Shown one piece after another: positions 50,057 through 61,764 of a stretch of DNA of 64,000 nt (position 1 is its first letter; every line of letters begins with the position of its first letter). The notes beneath the pieces are model-generated. The model was given only the letters and a program-made list of their open reading frames with translations. It searched no databases and had not been told where the DNA came from. The DNA comes from Voacanga thouarsii (Eukaryota; Streptophyta; Magnoliopsida; Gentianales; Apocynaceae), in the NCBI GenBank assembly GCA_026120185.1, contig JANUWF010001218.1, positions 1 through 64,000 on the forward strand, given 5' to 3'. A program made the translations under genes and the position numbers.

Positions 50057-50461
50057 CTATCTCGACTTGCCCATCATTCCAAAACAACAATAACTGATGC
50101 AAGGAGAAATAGATACATTTGTAGCATGTATCCAGCCTTGTCCTAGAAAAATTAAATAAGAAGGTTTCCCCTCAGTGACAAAGAAAGCTATTGAGCTAGT
50201 TCTTGAATCCACTATTACATTTGAAATCAAGACTCCCAATATTGGAGTAACTTTGCCAGTGAAACTGGTCATTTGCATATTTGTTACCATCAGATCAGCT
50301 ATTGACTTTTCCAACTTCTTAAGTATTGAAATAGGTATGATGTTGAGAACAGTTCCTACATCAACAAATACTCTAGAAATGGGTCTTTTATTAAAATGAT
50401 TTTTGACATATAAAGGTTTCGAATGATTAGCCATTTCCTCTGTTGGTTCAGCAAAGAACAT
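50057..50461 (-). pseudogene. Gypsy aspartic protease remnant
   Basis: An open block of 134 codons matching Tat-type proteases: KPLYVKNHFNKRPISRVFVD, then VGTVLNIIPISIL, later TSFTGKVTPILGV and the FLGQGWIHA segment. The active-site motif is D-V-G-T, where family members have D-N/G-G-S/T, so one residue is unusual. It would have processed the polyprotein. Confidence 0.78.
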
Positions 50462-51829
50462 GTTGGACTCCTTTTTGTTGTCCGATTAATTAGCTGGATT
50501 AGCCTACTCAGTTATCGCCTAGTCAATAATGAACACATCTCTTGCCAATGCCTTCTTACTCTTATTCTCACAAAACTTCGATGGTAGGAAACTGACTGTA
50601 TTCACGGAACATTCAGACTCTATTCTCCCTAGTCTAACTTGCTGATCACTTACTATGGCCTTTTGTTTATATTTTTAATAGGCCATTTTTCTTTGTAATC
50701 TTCTTTTCTAAGTGGCAGTAAGTATGGAGGATACTGGACTTATGTAATTTTCATCCCACACATTCACAACTGAAATGCACAATGTTAAAACTCCCTCATA
50801 TACCTTAAAATCTACTTTCCTAGCCATTTTTGGTCCATTTTCTTTTGAAAACTTTAGCTGGTCAAACAAAGATCGTCTGTTAGGACTTAACTGATTTTCA
50901 CTTTTATCCTTTTAGAACTTGGTCCGCAGATCTATCTTTCATAGGGGGTAGTTGGTTGATCAACTAACAAATGGCTCAATATGTAGATCTGGCTGGATTG
51001 ACTGCTCCCCTTTTGGGATCTATACTTTATTTAGGTGAGATGGGCTAACTCTTGAAATATTTACCATATTTTAATCGACCATCCATTTGGCCATATCCCC
51101 CTTAGTTAAGATGTTTCACTTTTTTTTTAACTGTGCTTAGCTTTCACAAAATTGTTACCAGTTCGTCCTTATCAATCTGTTCTGAATAGCCTTCTGATGA
51201 AAAGGTTCCCATAAGAGACCTTGAGCTGACTAGACCTCTATTACAGGCTTCTTTAACAATTCAGGAGTAAACTACTTTCTTTGTGTTTGACATGAAATTG
51301 TTTGACCCAACCTGACTTACTCTGACCATATTAAGATCAGCAGTTAGAAAGGGGTTTGTGTCTACCATCATTTCAGTAATGCTACCATCTGTTAATTTGA
51401 AATGCCCCTATTGGATAGCTTTCTGAATGGCATTTCTAAAAACCACACAATTTTTGGTAGAATAAGTGAGAATATTATACCATTTACAATACCGCTTCCC
51501 CTTTAATTCTTCCGTAGTTAGGATTCTTTGGCCATTCGTAAGTTTGATCTACCTGTCTTTGAGAAGGTAATCAAAGACTTGATCGGTCTTGGTTATGTCA
51601 AATGAGTATGTTTTCTGATTACTCGACTTAACAAATTCCTTACCCCTAACCAGTTTTAAGGCTGGATAGCTTATAACTATCCCAATTATTATTTCAACTG
51701 CCATAATTTCTTCTTCAGTGGTTGGCTCGCTAATATCATCAACTACCAAAATTAAGGTTGGCCCTTTCTGGAACTTAGCACCTCGTCTTTTCTATTTATC
51801 TTTGATGATTTGCTTAACTTTAGCTGCAT

Positions 51830-53278
51830 GCGGGGTCAGTCGTGACAAATTGGAAAAATTGTGCAGAATTAGGGCCTCCATTAATTAAGGATGCATCCGA
51901 TCAATAGCAATCCTCGTATATTCTAATTCTAGTAAGAGTGTCTGACACTTTACTTTTAATTGCCTAAACCTTTTCAGAAAATCAGTAACAGTTTCTCCGG
52001 CCTTTTGTTTAATAACTATAAGTTCAGCCACTGAAATATCTAGTTGAGGCCGGTAGAACCTCTCATGAAAAATCCTTTCCATTTCGGGCCTGTTTTGAAC
52101 AAAATTCGGCAATAAATTGGAATATCAAGTAAAAGCATAATTAGCTAATGATAATGAAAAAAAGATGTATTTATGTCATTCACTCTTGCCTAACTCGTCA
52201 CATTGGACAGTGAATCTAGTGATATACTCTATGGTGGCTTTGCTATCATTTTTCGAAAAAGTGGTAAAATCTGGAACCTTGAAGCCTTTAGGAAAAGTTA
52301 CATTGAATCTATCCACTCGAGGTAAGGCTTTCGGTAGGCAATTTTTTTCGTACCAGTGATTGTTAAGCTGAATTGTTTCCTCAAAAGATTGGCTATTGCA
52401 CTTAAATCCACTTGTTGTTGAACACCAGGATTCTATGATTAGACTAAACTCCTTAGTTGATAGGTTTGTAAAGTTGAGGTGGCTTGTAGGAAGTGACCAG
52501 CCGGAATTCTTTGCTAAGTCGTTACTAGAACTATTGCTGGTCTGCATAACTTCCTACTATGGGATTCCCTACTTGCTACTTATAGTATTCGCTGATTGGC
52601 TACTTGAGACAGTACTATAGGATGGTCCGATTGCCTTAGCTAGTATGAAGGATTTTGCTATTGTATTACCCTCTGGTCCAATCACTGGGTGCTGGCCCGC
52701 TGGATATGTTGGTTGATGCCCCTAGCATATATTGACTGTTGTCCCCTAATGCACATTGGTTGTTGCCTTCTAAAGTAAACTGGTTGCTGGACTTCCATTC
52801 CATAATTTATGGGCAACTGCACATCTATATGGGAACAGGCCATAGGAAATGACAATACACCAATCTTCAGGTTCGGGTTCCCTACTTGAGGTATCTGTTC
52901 TATTGGCATGGGTTGATCCGGTCGGGCTATTATCACTTTTTCGTATTGCAATTGTGCTGGGGGCACCAAATGTCTAGGAATTTGACTTGCCCACTATCCC
53001 TATAGGGTGGCTGAATGGACTAGACTGATTACCGGCTAGTGTTCTTCAATTACTTTAAGTAATTCATTTTGCAACATAGGTTTAAAGACAGTCGCCATCT
53101 CCTGTACTAATCTTTGAAGCAACTCACCTGTATTTTCATTGAATTATTGTTAAATGGGAAAAAAAGATGCAGAGGCCTCAGCTCCCATTGATGTTTGAGG
53201 TACACTTTTTTGCTGATTGGGATTTTCATCCGAATGTCCTTCCATCTGACTGATTATGTGACTAGATTGTAATTGCAT
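51830..53278 (-). pseudogene. Gypsy gag remnant
   Basis: A start at 53278 (MQLQSSHIISQMEGHSDENP) follows the 5' LTR by about 60 bases. The retrotransposon gag domain is visible in 52547-52176 (VPDFTTFSKNDSKATIEYIT) and 52112-51885 (FHERFYRPQLDISVAELIVI, then TDFLKRFRQL). Stops and frameshifts interrupt it. The region 51830-50462 between gag and protease is decayed, with no zinc knuckle that I could confirm. Confidence 0.78.
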
Positions 53279-53337
53279 TCAACGGAACCTATACTTGGTG
53301 ATCCTACTAGGCATGCAAAAAAAGAGATGTTAACTTT

Positions 53338-54268
53338 GAATTTTACCGTCTGGCTATTAAGTTAGTGATTGGCTGAATTGGTTTAAATGTGACAGGACTG
53401 GCCGAAGGTTGCACTTAGCCGGTTGAGTATTTCACACTCCTTATTACTTCTACTTCTCTATTATGTCTGAGAAATCACATAGGAAGCTGAGGATCAAACC
53501 AGAGGTTCCTTGAAGCACACCAAAAAGCCTCTAAGCAAGCTTCAAAAAATGTAATAATCTCGTGGAATTGGAAGGAATGAACTAGAAATCAAAGTAATAA
53601 CTCCAAGAGCACAAACACTTAGTAATCTAAAAGAAATATTTGGATGGAATTGATGCAAAGTTGTAAAATGCATGAATTTAAAGAAAAGCTAAAAAAAGTA
53701 GTAAAACAAGCTTTTAAAACAAAATTAAGGAATGAAATATACTCTTGAAATGATTTATTGATGTCCTTCTCCTTCTGTTCTTCTTCTAGCTTTTATAGAC
53801 AGAATTTCTTAGTTCCCAAGCTTCCAGGTCATATTTTCATAGAGAATATGGTGATTGTGGTAGTTTTCCTCTATTCCATGATTGTTAATGGCGACGTAGG
53901 GGTTTACTTGGAGAGAAATTCATGCATTATCCTTTCAATAACTGACTTTCTTTAAGATAGTAGGTGCTCTGAAGTCAAACTCCTGATCACAGCTAACTTC
54001 CTTAAAGATAGGAAATGTCTTGACTAAAGTTAAACTCTTGGCTAGTTGCTTCTCCAACTTGCCCAGGGTTCTGCTAGAGGTTGTCTGGCCAGGATTGCTT
54101 GCTTGATCTAGTCACACCTATTTAGTCCATCCAAATGATGCCCGTCAATCATGCTCTGATTGGCCTATTTAGATGATAGTCCCAGTTGACCCATCCAGTC
54201 ACGTTTTAATGTGTCTGTCCAGTCATGAATTGACTCGCTTGGCCAATTGTATTTTTCGGGTGTCAACA
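53338..54268 (-). repeat. Gypsy LTR (5' LTR of the minus-strand element)
   Basis: 931 bp, diverged from the left LTR by many transitions and several indels. Read on the minus strand, the sequence next to it contains GCATGCCTAGTAGGATC, in the position of the primer-binding site. The frame at 53758-53955 is LTR sequence. Confidence 0.92.
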
Positions 54269-54586
54269 GTTAGTAATTATTCATTCCATCTTAATTTAAT
54301 TGCCCTATTTTATACTAAATTTTTATATAAAATAGAACATTTGAATTTGAATGGAATGAGTAATTGTTAGCGATTACAAACATTCATGTGTAATCCTAGT
54401 TTTTAGTCGCTCTTTTAGTTCCTTATTTTTACAATAATAACTCATATGTGAATTTAAAAAAACATATATAATATGTTTATGGATTCACAAACTGATTAAA
54501 CTTTGTATTTTGTTGATATTGCAAAATAAATGTAAAACTACAGCAAGGTAATGAAATATTAAATAAAGATTATAGGATTCTAATTC

Positions 54587-54654
54587 ACAAATATATATAT
54601 TTATATATATATATATATATACATATATATATGTATACATATATATATATATAC

Positions 54655-54711
<57 letters not shown>
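54587..54711. repeat. (TA)n-rich microsatellite
   Basis: About 125 bases of alternating TA with ATAC/GTAT interruptions. The flanking 54269-54586 is plain AT-rich DNA with nothing recognised. Confidence 0.9.
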
Positions 54712-54713
<2 letters not shown>

Positions 54714-55874
54714 CATCTTTTAGGAAAACAGATAAAAAGGAAAAAAATTAAATTTAAGAACTAGAAAATTGATTTGCAATAAGCTCCCGTAAATTGATCA
54801 TAAATAATTGGTCAACTAGTTGTGATCCTCCTCCTAATGGTTGTTCTTGGATGATCTCCTCTTATTCCTCATTTTCATTAACTATATCAATATCAGCAAT
54901 TGTTCCAAATAGTAGTTCATGATAATAATTCTTTGAACATAATTATGAATGGCAGCACAGGCAATAACGATATTCCTTTGAGTTGGAAATGGATATGGTT
55001 TCATGTTGTCAAGAATTGGAAATTGAGACTTGAGAACTCCAAAAGCACGTTCAATTATATTTCATAGTTTTGCATGTACCTTGTTAAATCACTCTTCTTT
55101 TGTTCTCGGACGACCATTATTTCAAAAATCAAATGTCAAAGAACGTATATTTCTGTCATAAACTATGTGTATACACTTTAGAATAGTAGAAATAAAACCA
55201 TTGTCATCATTTTCATTTAAGAAAATTTCCATTTAAAAGTCTCAGAATGAATCATTGCGGATTCGCCAGGTCATTAATATAAGTAATATCCAAATACCAA
55301 ATTCGACTAAAAAATATAGACATTTGTGGGTTCAATGCAAAAATTGTTGTGGATTAAATTATAAGAATTTTTTGAACCCCCTTCAAAATCGGATGTGAAA
55401 ATTTTCCTTCATCCAGCTCTAGTAGGTACACCAAATAAAGAGAGGGGTTCTCGCATTCAAATTCTAGAAAACCGTTATATTGGGAGTTACTCCACGTATT
55501 GCTTGATGTAAAATAGAAAGTGGATTTGTTTTTGTCCTTTGTTGAATCTTTTTCACAGCTCGATAGATAATTTGATAAGCCAATAATTTTTTTTCCGTGT
55601 TTCAGAATATGGTTAAGAGGTATGTTGCATCACATAGGTACTATTTATCTAGAAAAAAATTATTCAAAATAGATATATTTTAATTTAAATATTTTGTTTA
55701 CCAGAGGTGGAAATGGAAAATTAGTTGAAAGATATCTAACTGGCCCATATGTGTGTGTGTGTGTGTGAATATCATATTAAAGTCACAAATGACTGAAACG
55801 TTTTATTTACAATCTCTTTTGCTTCTACCTCTATAAGGTGTTTGTTCATCTAGAGGTATCGCACCATCGACAAG

Positions 55875-57966
55875 TAGGGGTGGCAATAAGTGGGGACCCG
55901 ACCTGACCCGTTCCTCAATTTAAACGGGGATAGGGATGGGGCCGGGCTTCATAGCAAGCTCGCTAGTTGGGATGGGCGAGGGCAGGAATAAGGCTGCTCA
56001 TGAGATAGGAGAATAATTAATTCGATCCGAATAATCAGATCGAAAAAAATTGGAATTGAAAAAAATCGTTAACTTTTAATTTTTTTCAAATCGAACATTC
56101 CTGAAAATTATTTTTTTTGCAATATTTGTACGGAGAACCGTCTCGAACCGTACAAAATTGAAGAACTAAAACTAATACCGAATATATATAGTCATAACTC
56201 ATATATATATATATAAGAAATTCTAATTTTTTCCTAGTGAATAAAATATTAGAAATAATAGAATTAATTCTAATTTTTTCTTAATGATAAAAAGGATTTA
56301 TGACTAATTGATAAAAGTATATTCAAATTTAATATTACTATTTTTAGATTGATAATATTTCGTTCGATATAGTCGATGAAGACTGATCTTTTTTTTTAAT
56401 TATAGATTATTTCAAAAACTTTATATATCATTTCTAGCTGTGCCATTTACAAGATGAGATCATTAATACTCTTAATTCCTTTATTTTTTTAAGTGATAAT
56501 GTTTTTTTATAGAATTTTTATTTAAAAAAATATATAATTTTGATCATTTTGGCATAAAAATAAAAAATCTATTATTCTAAATAAAATTTTAAAAATATAA
56601 TATTAAAAATAGTTTTTTTTGTCAATTAAGAAATTAATTTTATTTCACTTAATATTTATAAGGTTATAACAACTATAATGTTACTAATAAAAACGTAAAT
56701 TAATTATCAAATATAGTGTTTCAAGTTTAATACGTATTAATATATATATATATATATTATTATTATTATTATTATTAAGTATGAGCTTATTATTATTTGA
56801 TGTTTAAGTATTCATTTAGATAGATATATCTTTTTTAGTAGTAAGTCTTTAAAATATATTGAGGATACATGTGTAAATAAAAATTACATTAACAAGTTTT
56901 TGTGTTTAAATTTACAAAGATATAAACTTATACTAAACCCTTCTCGATTTTCTTTTAATCCCTAATACCCAAAAACCGAATTGAAACGGTCTTTTTTCTG
57001 TTAGAACTGAAGATTTGAATATCTGTCATGTTCATCCAGTAATTAAAAGTTTTCGTCCCGTCCCATCCCAAAATTACGGTTCGGGACTGATATTAAGAAT
57101 ATGAGAGAATTGAAATTTCGAGAAGGTATTGGTGATTTTTAAATTCCCAAACTATGAGCACCCCTAGGCGAGGATTGCACAATTCAAACCCTGTCCCAAC
57201 CAGGTTAACCCGCCACACACACACAGAGTATATTATATTTACATATATAATATATATTAAAAATTATAAACTTTTTATAAATTTATATGTATAATAAATA
57301 TTAAAAATCTAATTATATATAAATATATATAATATAATTATTATGTAAGTAAATAAGTATATATACGTGTATATATGTATATATATATTCTATATACACA
57401 CATATACTAATTATAAAAAAATTATAATTATATATGAAATATATGTAATTAATATTTAAATAGACAAGTCATAGATGCACATATATAAAATAAGTTATTC
57501 AGAGTTTATTATGACCCATAATTTGTTATAGTTAATTTAATTTAATTATTTAGAGTTTATTTTGGGACTTTATTATAATTTTGTGAGTAAATTGTGGAAT
57601 TTTTTATGGTTTAAATTTGTTGTGGTTCATAAATTTAGTTCTTTAGTTCAAATAATTTGTGGAGCTTATTTTGTAATTCATTTTGTTATTGAAATTTTAA
57701 TAGTAAATGTGTTTTTTTTCATTTTTTACAAGTTTTTAATTTATCATTTTAACTTTAAGTCCAATTGGAGAATTTTAAACTCAATTCTCTATTGGGCCCT
57801 CTATTTCCCACTGGGTCCTACTTTCCTACTGGGTTGGACTGGGGATTATTTTGGCCCTGGCAAGTCAAAGGCGGGGATCCCCTCCTTTTCTCGTGGTGGG
57901 GACGGGCTAGGGATAAGGAAGAATGGAGGAGGTAGATCCCCGACCTAGGCCCCATTGCTATTCCTA
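55875..57966. mobile_element. hAT-like non-autonomous element 1
   Basis: Ends TAGGGGTGGCAAT and (reverse complement) TAGGAATAGCAAT, with imperfect 8-bp target duplications TCGACAAG (55867-55874) and TCCACAAG (57967-57974). The ends are GC-rich (GGGGATCCCC), while the interior is very AT-rich and lacks a transposase. It sits inside the PIF/Harbinger transposase, whose reading resumes across the element. Confidence 0.85.
55989..57166. mobile_element. hAT-like element nested in hAT element 1
   Basis: Ends TAAGGCTGCTCATGAG and (reverse complement) TAGGGGTGCTCATAGT share the TGCTCAT core typical of another plant hAT family. Candidate 8-bp flanks GGCAGGAA and GGCGAGGA match at only five of eight positions, differing by transitions. 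The interior is AT-rich, with no coding. Confidence 0.55.
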
Positions 57967-58020
57967 TCCACAAGCATTCCATCAAGTGCTCCTAGTGCTC
58001 TCTATTAAACAATAAATGTA

Positions 58021-58056
<36 letters not shown>
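58021..58056. repeat. (CA)n microsatellite
   Basis: An uninterrupted CA run inside the predicted intron of the Harbinger transposase remnant. Confidence 0.9.
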
Positions 58057-58057
<1 letters not shown>

Positions 58058-58252
58058 TATAACAAAATAAAAATTATCTTAAAAAGAAAATGACTACACT
58101 AATATATCTATTTGGTATAATTTATACCTAAAATATTTCTTGAAGGCGACAATGTTGCGTATTTTCATCAATATTTGTTGTATAATTTGGCAAAATTGTC
58201 TCCTTAGAAAACTTAAACATAGCTTTTAATATTTCATAGAAATATATATGCA

Positions 58253-58855
58253 CTGATGACAATGGGACCGGATTGGGTCGAGGACTAGAAATCCTGGCCC
58301 CTGCCTCGCCCTCCCTTATGCTTGCTCGTCCATGACACGGGAAAAAGCAGGGTTCCCCGCCTTCGACCGTAGGGGCCAAAATAATCCCCAATTCCAGCCC
58401 GAGCTAAGTAGGGAAGCAGGGCCATCAAGGAATAGAAGGCTTAATAGAGAATTGAGTTAAAAATTTTTCAATTGGACTTAAAGTTAAAAAAAATAAAATA
58501 AAAACTTGTAAAAAAAAAAAAAAACATGTTTACCATTACATTTTCAATATGATTATAACAAAATGAATTACAACATGAATGCCAGAAATTATATAAACTA
58601 AATAACTAAATTATATGAATCACAATAAATTTAAACAATAATAAACTCCGCAATTTACTCACAAAATGATAATAAAGTTCTAAAATAAACTCCAATAATT
58701 AAACTAAATAAACCATAACAAATTATGAATCATAATAAATTTTAAATAACTTATACTTTATATCTATACATGCATTTATGACTCGTCTACTTAAATATTA
58801 ATTATATATTTTATATATAATTATAATTTTTTTATAATTAGTATGCGTGCATATA

Positions 58856-58885
<30 letters not shown>
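58253..58885. mobile_element. hAT-like element 2, inverted and truncated
   Basis: It starts near CTGATGACAATGGG, equivalent to the GGTGGCAATGGGG end of the family, and follows the family sequence in reverse orientation to a (TA)n run at about 58857-58886. A matching second end and target duplication were not found, so the far side is probably lost. Confidence 0.65.
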
Positions 58886-58890
<5 letters not shown>

Positions 58891-59361
58891 GTATTAAAAA
58901 GTCTAATTATATACTAATACAACAACAATAACAACAAACTAAGCCTTAGTCCTAAGAAACTTAGGGTCGGCTATATGAACCAATACCAGGCTACGTGTGG
59001 TCATCCACATGAATCCTCTTTTTTTACTTTCTTTTATCGACCGTCATACTTTCATCCAATTAGTATATATATAATTAGTATTAAAAAGTCTAATTATATA
59101 TAATACAACAATAATAACAACAAACTAATCCTTAGTCCTAAGAAATTTGGGGCTGGCTACATGAACCAATACCGGGCTATATGTGGTCATCCACATGAAT
59201 CCTCTCTCTCTCCACTTTTTTCTATCGATCATTGTACTTTCATCCAATTCTAACAAAAACATATATCTCCCAATCACCTCCATCTATATAATTTTAGGCA
59301 TATCTCTACCTCTGTCTAACCTATCATGTTTCCATCCCTCAATCCTCCTAATAGGAGCATC
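58886..59361 (-). mobile_element. RTE LINE 3' tails, in two tandem copies
   Basis: Two copies of ATTAGTATTAAAAAGTCTAA followed by a CAACAA-rich tail and the LINE 3' end (58886-59066 and 59067-59361). Each includes GTGGTCATCCACATGAATCC, which is the reverse complement of the LINE 3' region seen in ILP1 intron 1 near 12700. The first copy ends after about 150 bp. The second runs on into the coding part, interrupted at 59361 by a hAT element. Confidence 0.75.
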
Positions 59362-59927
59362 TAGGGATAGCAACAGAGCCAGGCCGGGCCGGTGATTAGA
59401 AATCTCGACCCCACCCCCGCATATTCCCCGTTTCCCTGTCCCCACATTTCCCTGTCAAGGGAAAAGGTGGGGATCCCCACCCTTGGCCTGCCGAGGACAA
59501 AACAATCCCCAGTCCTAGCCCAGCGGGGGCTTGGTTGGCCTGGAAATATTTATAAAGATTTTTTTATAAATTTTTTTTTGGTCTCCGATATGTTTTTATT
59601 CAAAACTTTTTAATCATTTCAAAAACTTTTGTAGTAATTTTCAATGGTTCACGTATTAATCATATTACTAAATTAATAAGAGTAAGATTGATAATTTATG
59701 ATTTTTCCTTTCCTTTTTCCTTTTTTTCTCTTCTCTTCTATTTTATTTTATTTTATATACATTATAATCTATCTTATATATACATATATAATCATATATA
59801 ATATATAATCTATTTATAATTTATATAGTATGTATATATATACATATGGTATGCATATATAATATATATATAATTTATATAGTATGTATACATATATAAT
59901 GCATATATAATCGACCTTTATATATAT

Positions 59928-59952
59928 ATATAGAGAGAGAGAGAGACAGACA

Positions 59953-59987
<35 letters not shown>
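59928..59987. repeat. Compound (TA)(GA)(CA) microsatellite
   Basis: Adjacent TA, GA and CA runs within the AT-rich interior of hAT element 3. Confidence 0.85.
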
Positions 59988-59993
<6 letters not shown>

Positions 59994-60023
59994 GTATGTA
60001 TATCATATAATATATATTAATTA

Positions 60024-60820
60024 GGACAAAATATGTCAGTCACCTTTGAACTTTCACAAAATTTGATTTTCATCATTGAATTTTAAAATGTGTGATTTTA
60101 GCACTCGAACTTTTAAAACACCTAAAAAATAGCTCTTTCATCAATTAAAACTATTAAGTGCTTACGAAAGTTCATCACATGACTTCCATATGATATATTT
60201 TATAGGTATTTTTATTCACTCAACTCTCACAATGTAGTGCCATCCTTCTAATTCTTACAAAGTAACTTTTATATATGACAGGAAAAGACTACTGTAACTG
60301 CGCATCTCTCACTTCTCTTTTTAGATTTTTTTTTTTTTGGTAATTCACTTATACTTTCAAATTTATTCGTCTTTTCTATAGAGATGCCAAGAAAATTACT
60401 ATTCGTCAAGAATTGAATCGATTTTTTTTCTTCTTCATCTTTATGTCTTAATTTTGTTTATTAAAGGGTAAAATATGTTATTTTTTTTGTATGGTTAGAT
60501 TCAAAAAAGTGCGAAAGAGTAATCTCAAAATTATTGAGTCGCATAAATGGTTTGAAGTTAGATCTTAAAATTGTTGTTAATAAATGAAGAAATCTGAAGA
60601 GAAGAGAGCAAGATTAAAGTTGAAGAATAATATTTTAAAAATAAAAAAGGGGAAATGAGAGCTAAAATCTGGTGATTTTGTATTGTATTTAAGCTTTTAT
60701 TGTTGAAATGGCTATTTTTTAGGTGTTTCAAAAATTTGAGGACTAAAATAACATATTTTAAAGTTCGAGGGTAAAAATAAAAATTTGTAAAAATTCAAGA
60801 GCGGTTAGTATATTTTACCA
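60024..60820. mobile_element. Long-TIR MITE, possibly Mutator-like
   Basis: About 110 bp at each end are inverted repeats. The left end reads GGACAAAATATGTCAGTCAC, and the right end read in reverse complement is TGGTAAAATATACTAACCGC. Further shared blocks include AACACCTAAAAAATAGC on both sides. A 9-bp target duplication is not clear. It is nested inside hAT element 3. Confidence 0.7.
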
Positions 60821-61049
60821 TATGTATTACATATAATATAAAATATATGTAGAGTGGGTCGAGCGGGGCTAGGGATCATGCAAGCCCCATCCCCAACCCA
60901 TCCCTGATTGGCGGGCCAAGGAATGAAGCCCGTCCTCAGTTGGCTAACCGAGGAATGAAGCCCACCCTTGGCCCATCCTCGCTTAAATCAGGGAATCCCC
61001 GGCCCAATTGGGCCAGACCCTTAGTTTAAGTGGAAAAATTACTATCCCT

Positions 61050-61762
61050 GGATCATCATTCGGTCTTCTCTATATATGTCCAATCCAATGCAAGCAATTT
61101 TTTTTCATCTTCTCCTCAATAGATGCCACTCTTACCGTTTTCCTAACAGTTTCGTTTCTGACTCTATCCTTTCTAGTTACCCACACATCCATCGTAACAT
61201 ACACATCTCAACTACTTTCATTTTGTGAATATAACACCTTTTAATTGTCCAACATTCCGTGCCATATAGCAAAGCAAGTTTTATGACTATTTTATAGAAC
61301 TTTCCCTTTAGGCTCAATGGCATATTACGATCACATAGAATACCAGTCGTACTATTCTATTTCAACTAACCTACCTTAACTCGGTGTGCAATATCGCCAT
61401 CGAGCTCTCTGTTTTTCTGAATAATAGATCCTAGATATCTGAAGTAATCACCTATCGGTATATCTCTATCATCTAAAGTTACACTTTGAGCTATATTTCT
61501 ACTAGTACTGAACTTGCATTCCATATACTCCATTTTACTCCTACTAATTCTGAAGCCCTTGGATTCTAATATTTGTCACCACAACTCTAATTTAGTATTT
61601 ACACTGGTTCTAGTCCCATCAATTAATGCAATATCATCAGCAAACAATATACACCATGACACAACCTTCTGTATAGTATAAGTCAACTCGTTCATAACAG
61701 CTGCAAAGAGGAAAGGGCTAAGCGCTGATCTTTGATACACCTCGATAGTAATATGAAACTCT
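61050..61762 (-). pseudogene. RTE LINE reverse transcriptase remnant
   Basis: The coding part of the LINE whose tail lies left of hAT element 3. On the minus strand it reads RSALSPFLFAAVMNELTYTI near 61720, the catalytic LFADDIALIDGT near 61640, then [20 protein letters not shown] near 61550 and YFRYLGSIIQ near 61440. It retains longer uninterrupted stretches than the copy in ILP1 intron 1 but is cut at its 5' side near 61762 and contains several stops. Confidence 0.85.
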
Positions 61763-61764
61763 TC

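Larger units (their letters stand above)
30400..54268 (-). mobile_element. Tat-like Ty3/gypsy retrotransposon with nested insertions
   Basis: LTRs lie at 30400-31380 and 53338-54268. They are flanked by identical 5-bp target duplications GTTAG (30395-30399 and 54269-54273), so the 23.9-kb span is one insertion enlarged by later elements. A polypurine tract abuts the left LTR in minus orientation. The coding order on the minus strand is gag, protease, RT, RNase H, integrase, that is gypsy order, followed by an oppositely oriented ORF. The protease and RT wording (KPLYVK, FVDVGTVLNIIP, HRLPIKESYKPH) and the antisense ORF fit Tat-lineage elements. The LTRs differ at many sites, mostly transitions, so the insertion is old and all genes are pseudogenes. 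Without the 11.9-kb CACTA the element would be about 12 kb. Confidence 0.93.
54754..58243 (-). pseudogene. PIF/Harbinger DDE transposase, split by a hAT insertion
   Basis: Read on the minus strand, 58243-58130 holds the N-terminal piece (LKAMFKFSKETILPNYTT), and an intron containing a (CA)n run follows. Then come LGALDGM before 57975 and, after the hAT insertion, DGAIPLDEQTPYRGRSKR near 55860. The C-terminal part has IIERAFGVLKSQFPILDNMK (55060-55000) and PYPFPTQRNIVIACAAIHNY (54995-54940), and ends at TAA 54754-54756. These are hallmark blocks of HARBI1-like nucleases (the ALDG Asp region and the RAFGVLK region with the catalytic Glu). Stops and frameshifts show it is dead. Confidence 0.85.
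57180..58900. repeat. Large inverted repeat formed by two hAT copies
   Basis: The right part of hAT element 1 (about 57370-57966) is repeated in reverse complement at 58253-58880. Shared blocks include CCAAAATAATCCCCA, AATAGAGAATTGAGT and CAATTGGACTTAAAGTTAAA. The arms are about 600-650 bp, and the ~290-bp centre is PIF/Harbinger sequence. Confidence 0.8.
59362..61049. mobile_element. hAT-like non-autonomous element 3, inside the LINE
   Basis: Ends TAGGGATAGCAA and (reverse complement) AGGGATAGTAA, with flanking GGAGCATC (59354-59361) and GGATCATC (61050-61057), an 8-bp target duplication with one mismatch. The ends are GC-rich with the GGGGATCCCC motif shared with elements 1 and 2, and the interior is AT-rich. 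Removing it makes the surrounding RTE LINE continuous. Confidence 0.85.

Noticed and set aside
54587..54711. Possible origin or matrix-attachment role of the long TA tract
   Set aside because: A microsatellite alone is not evidence. Nothing else nearby supports such a role.
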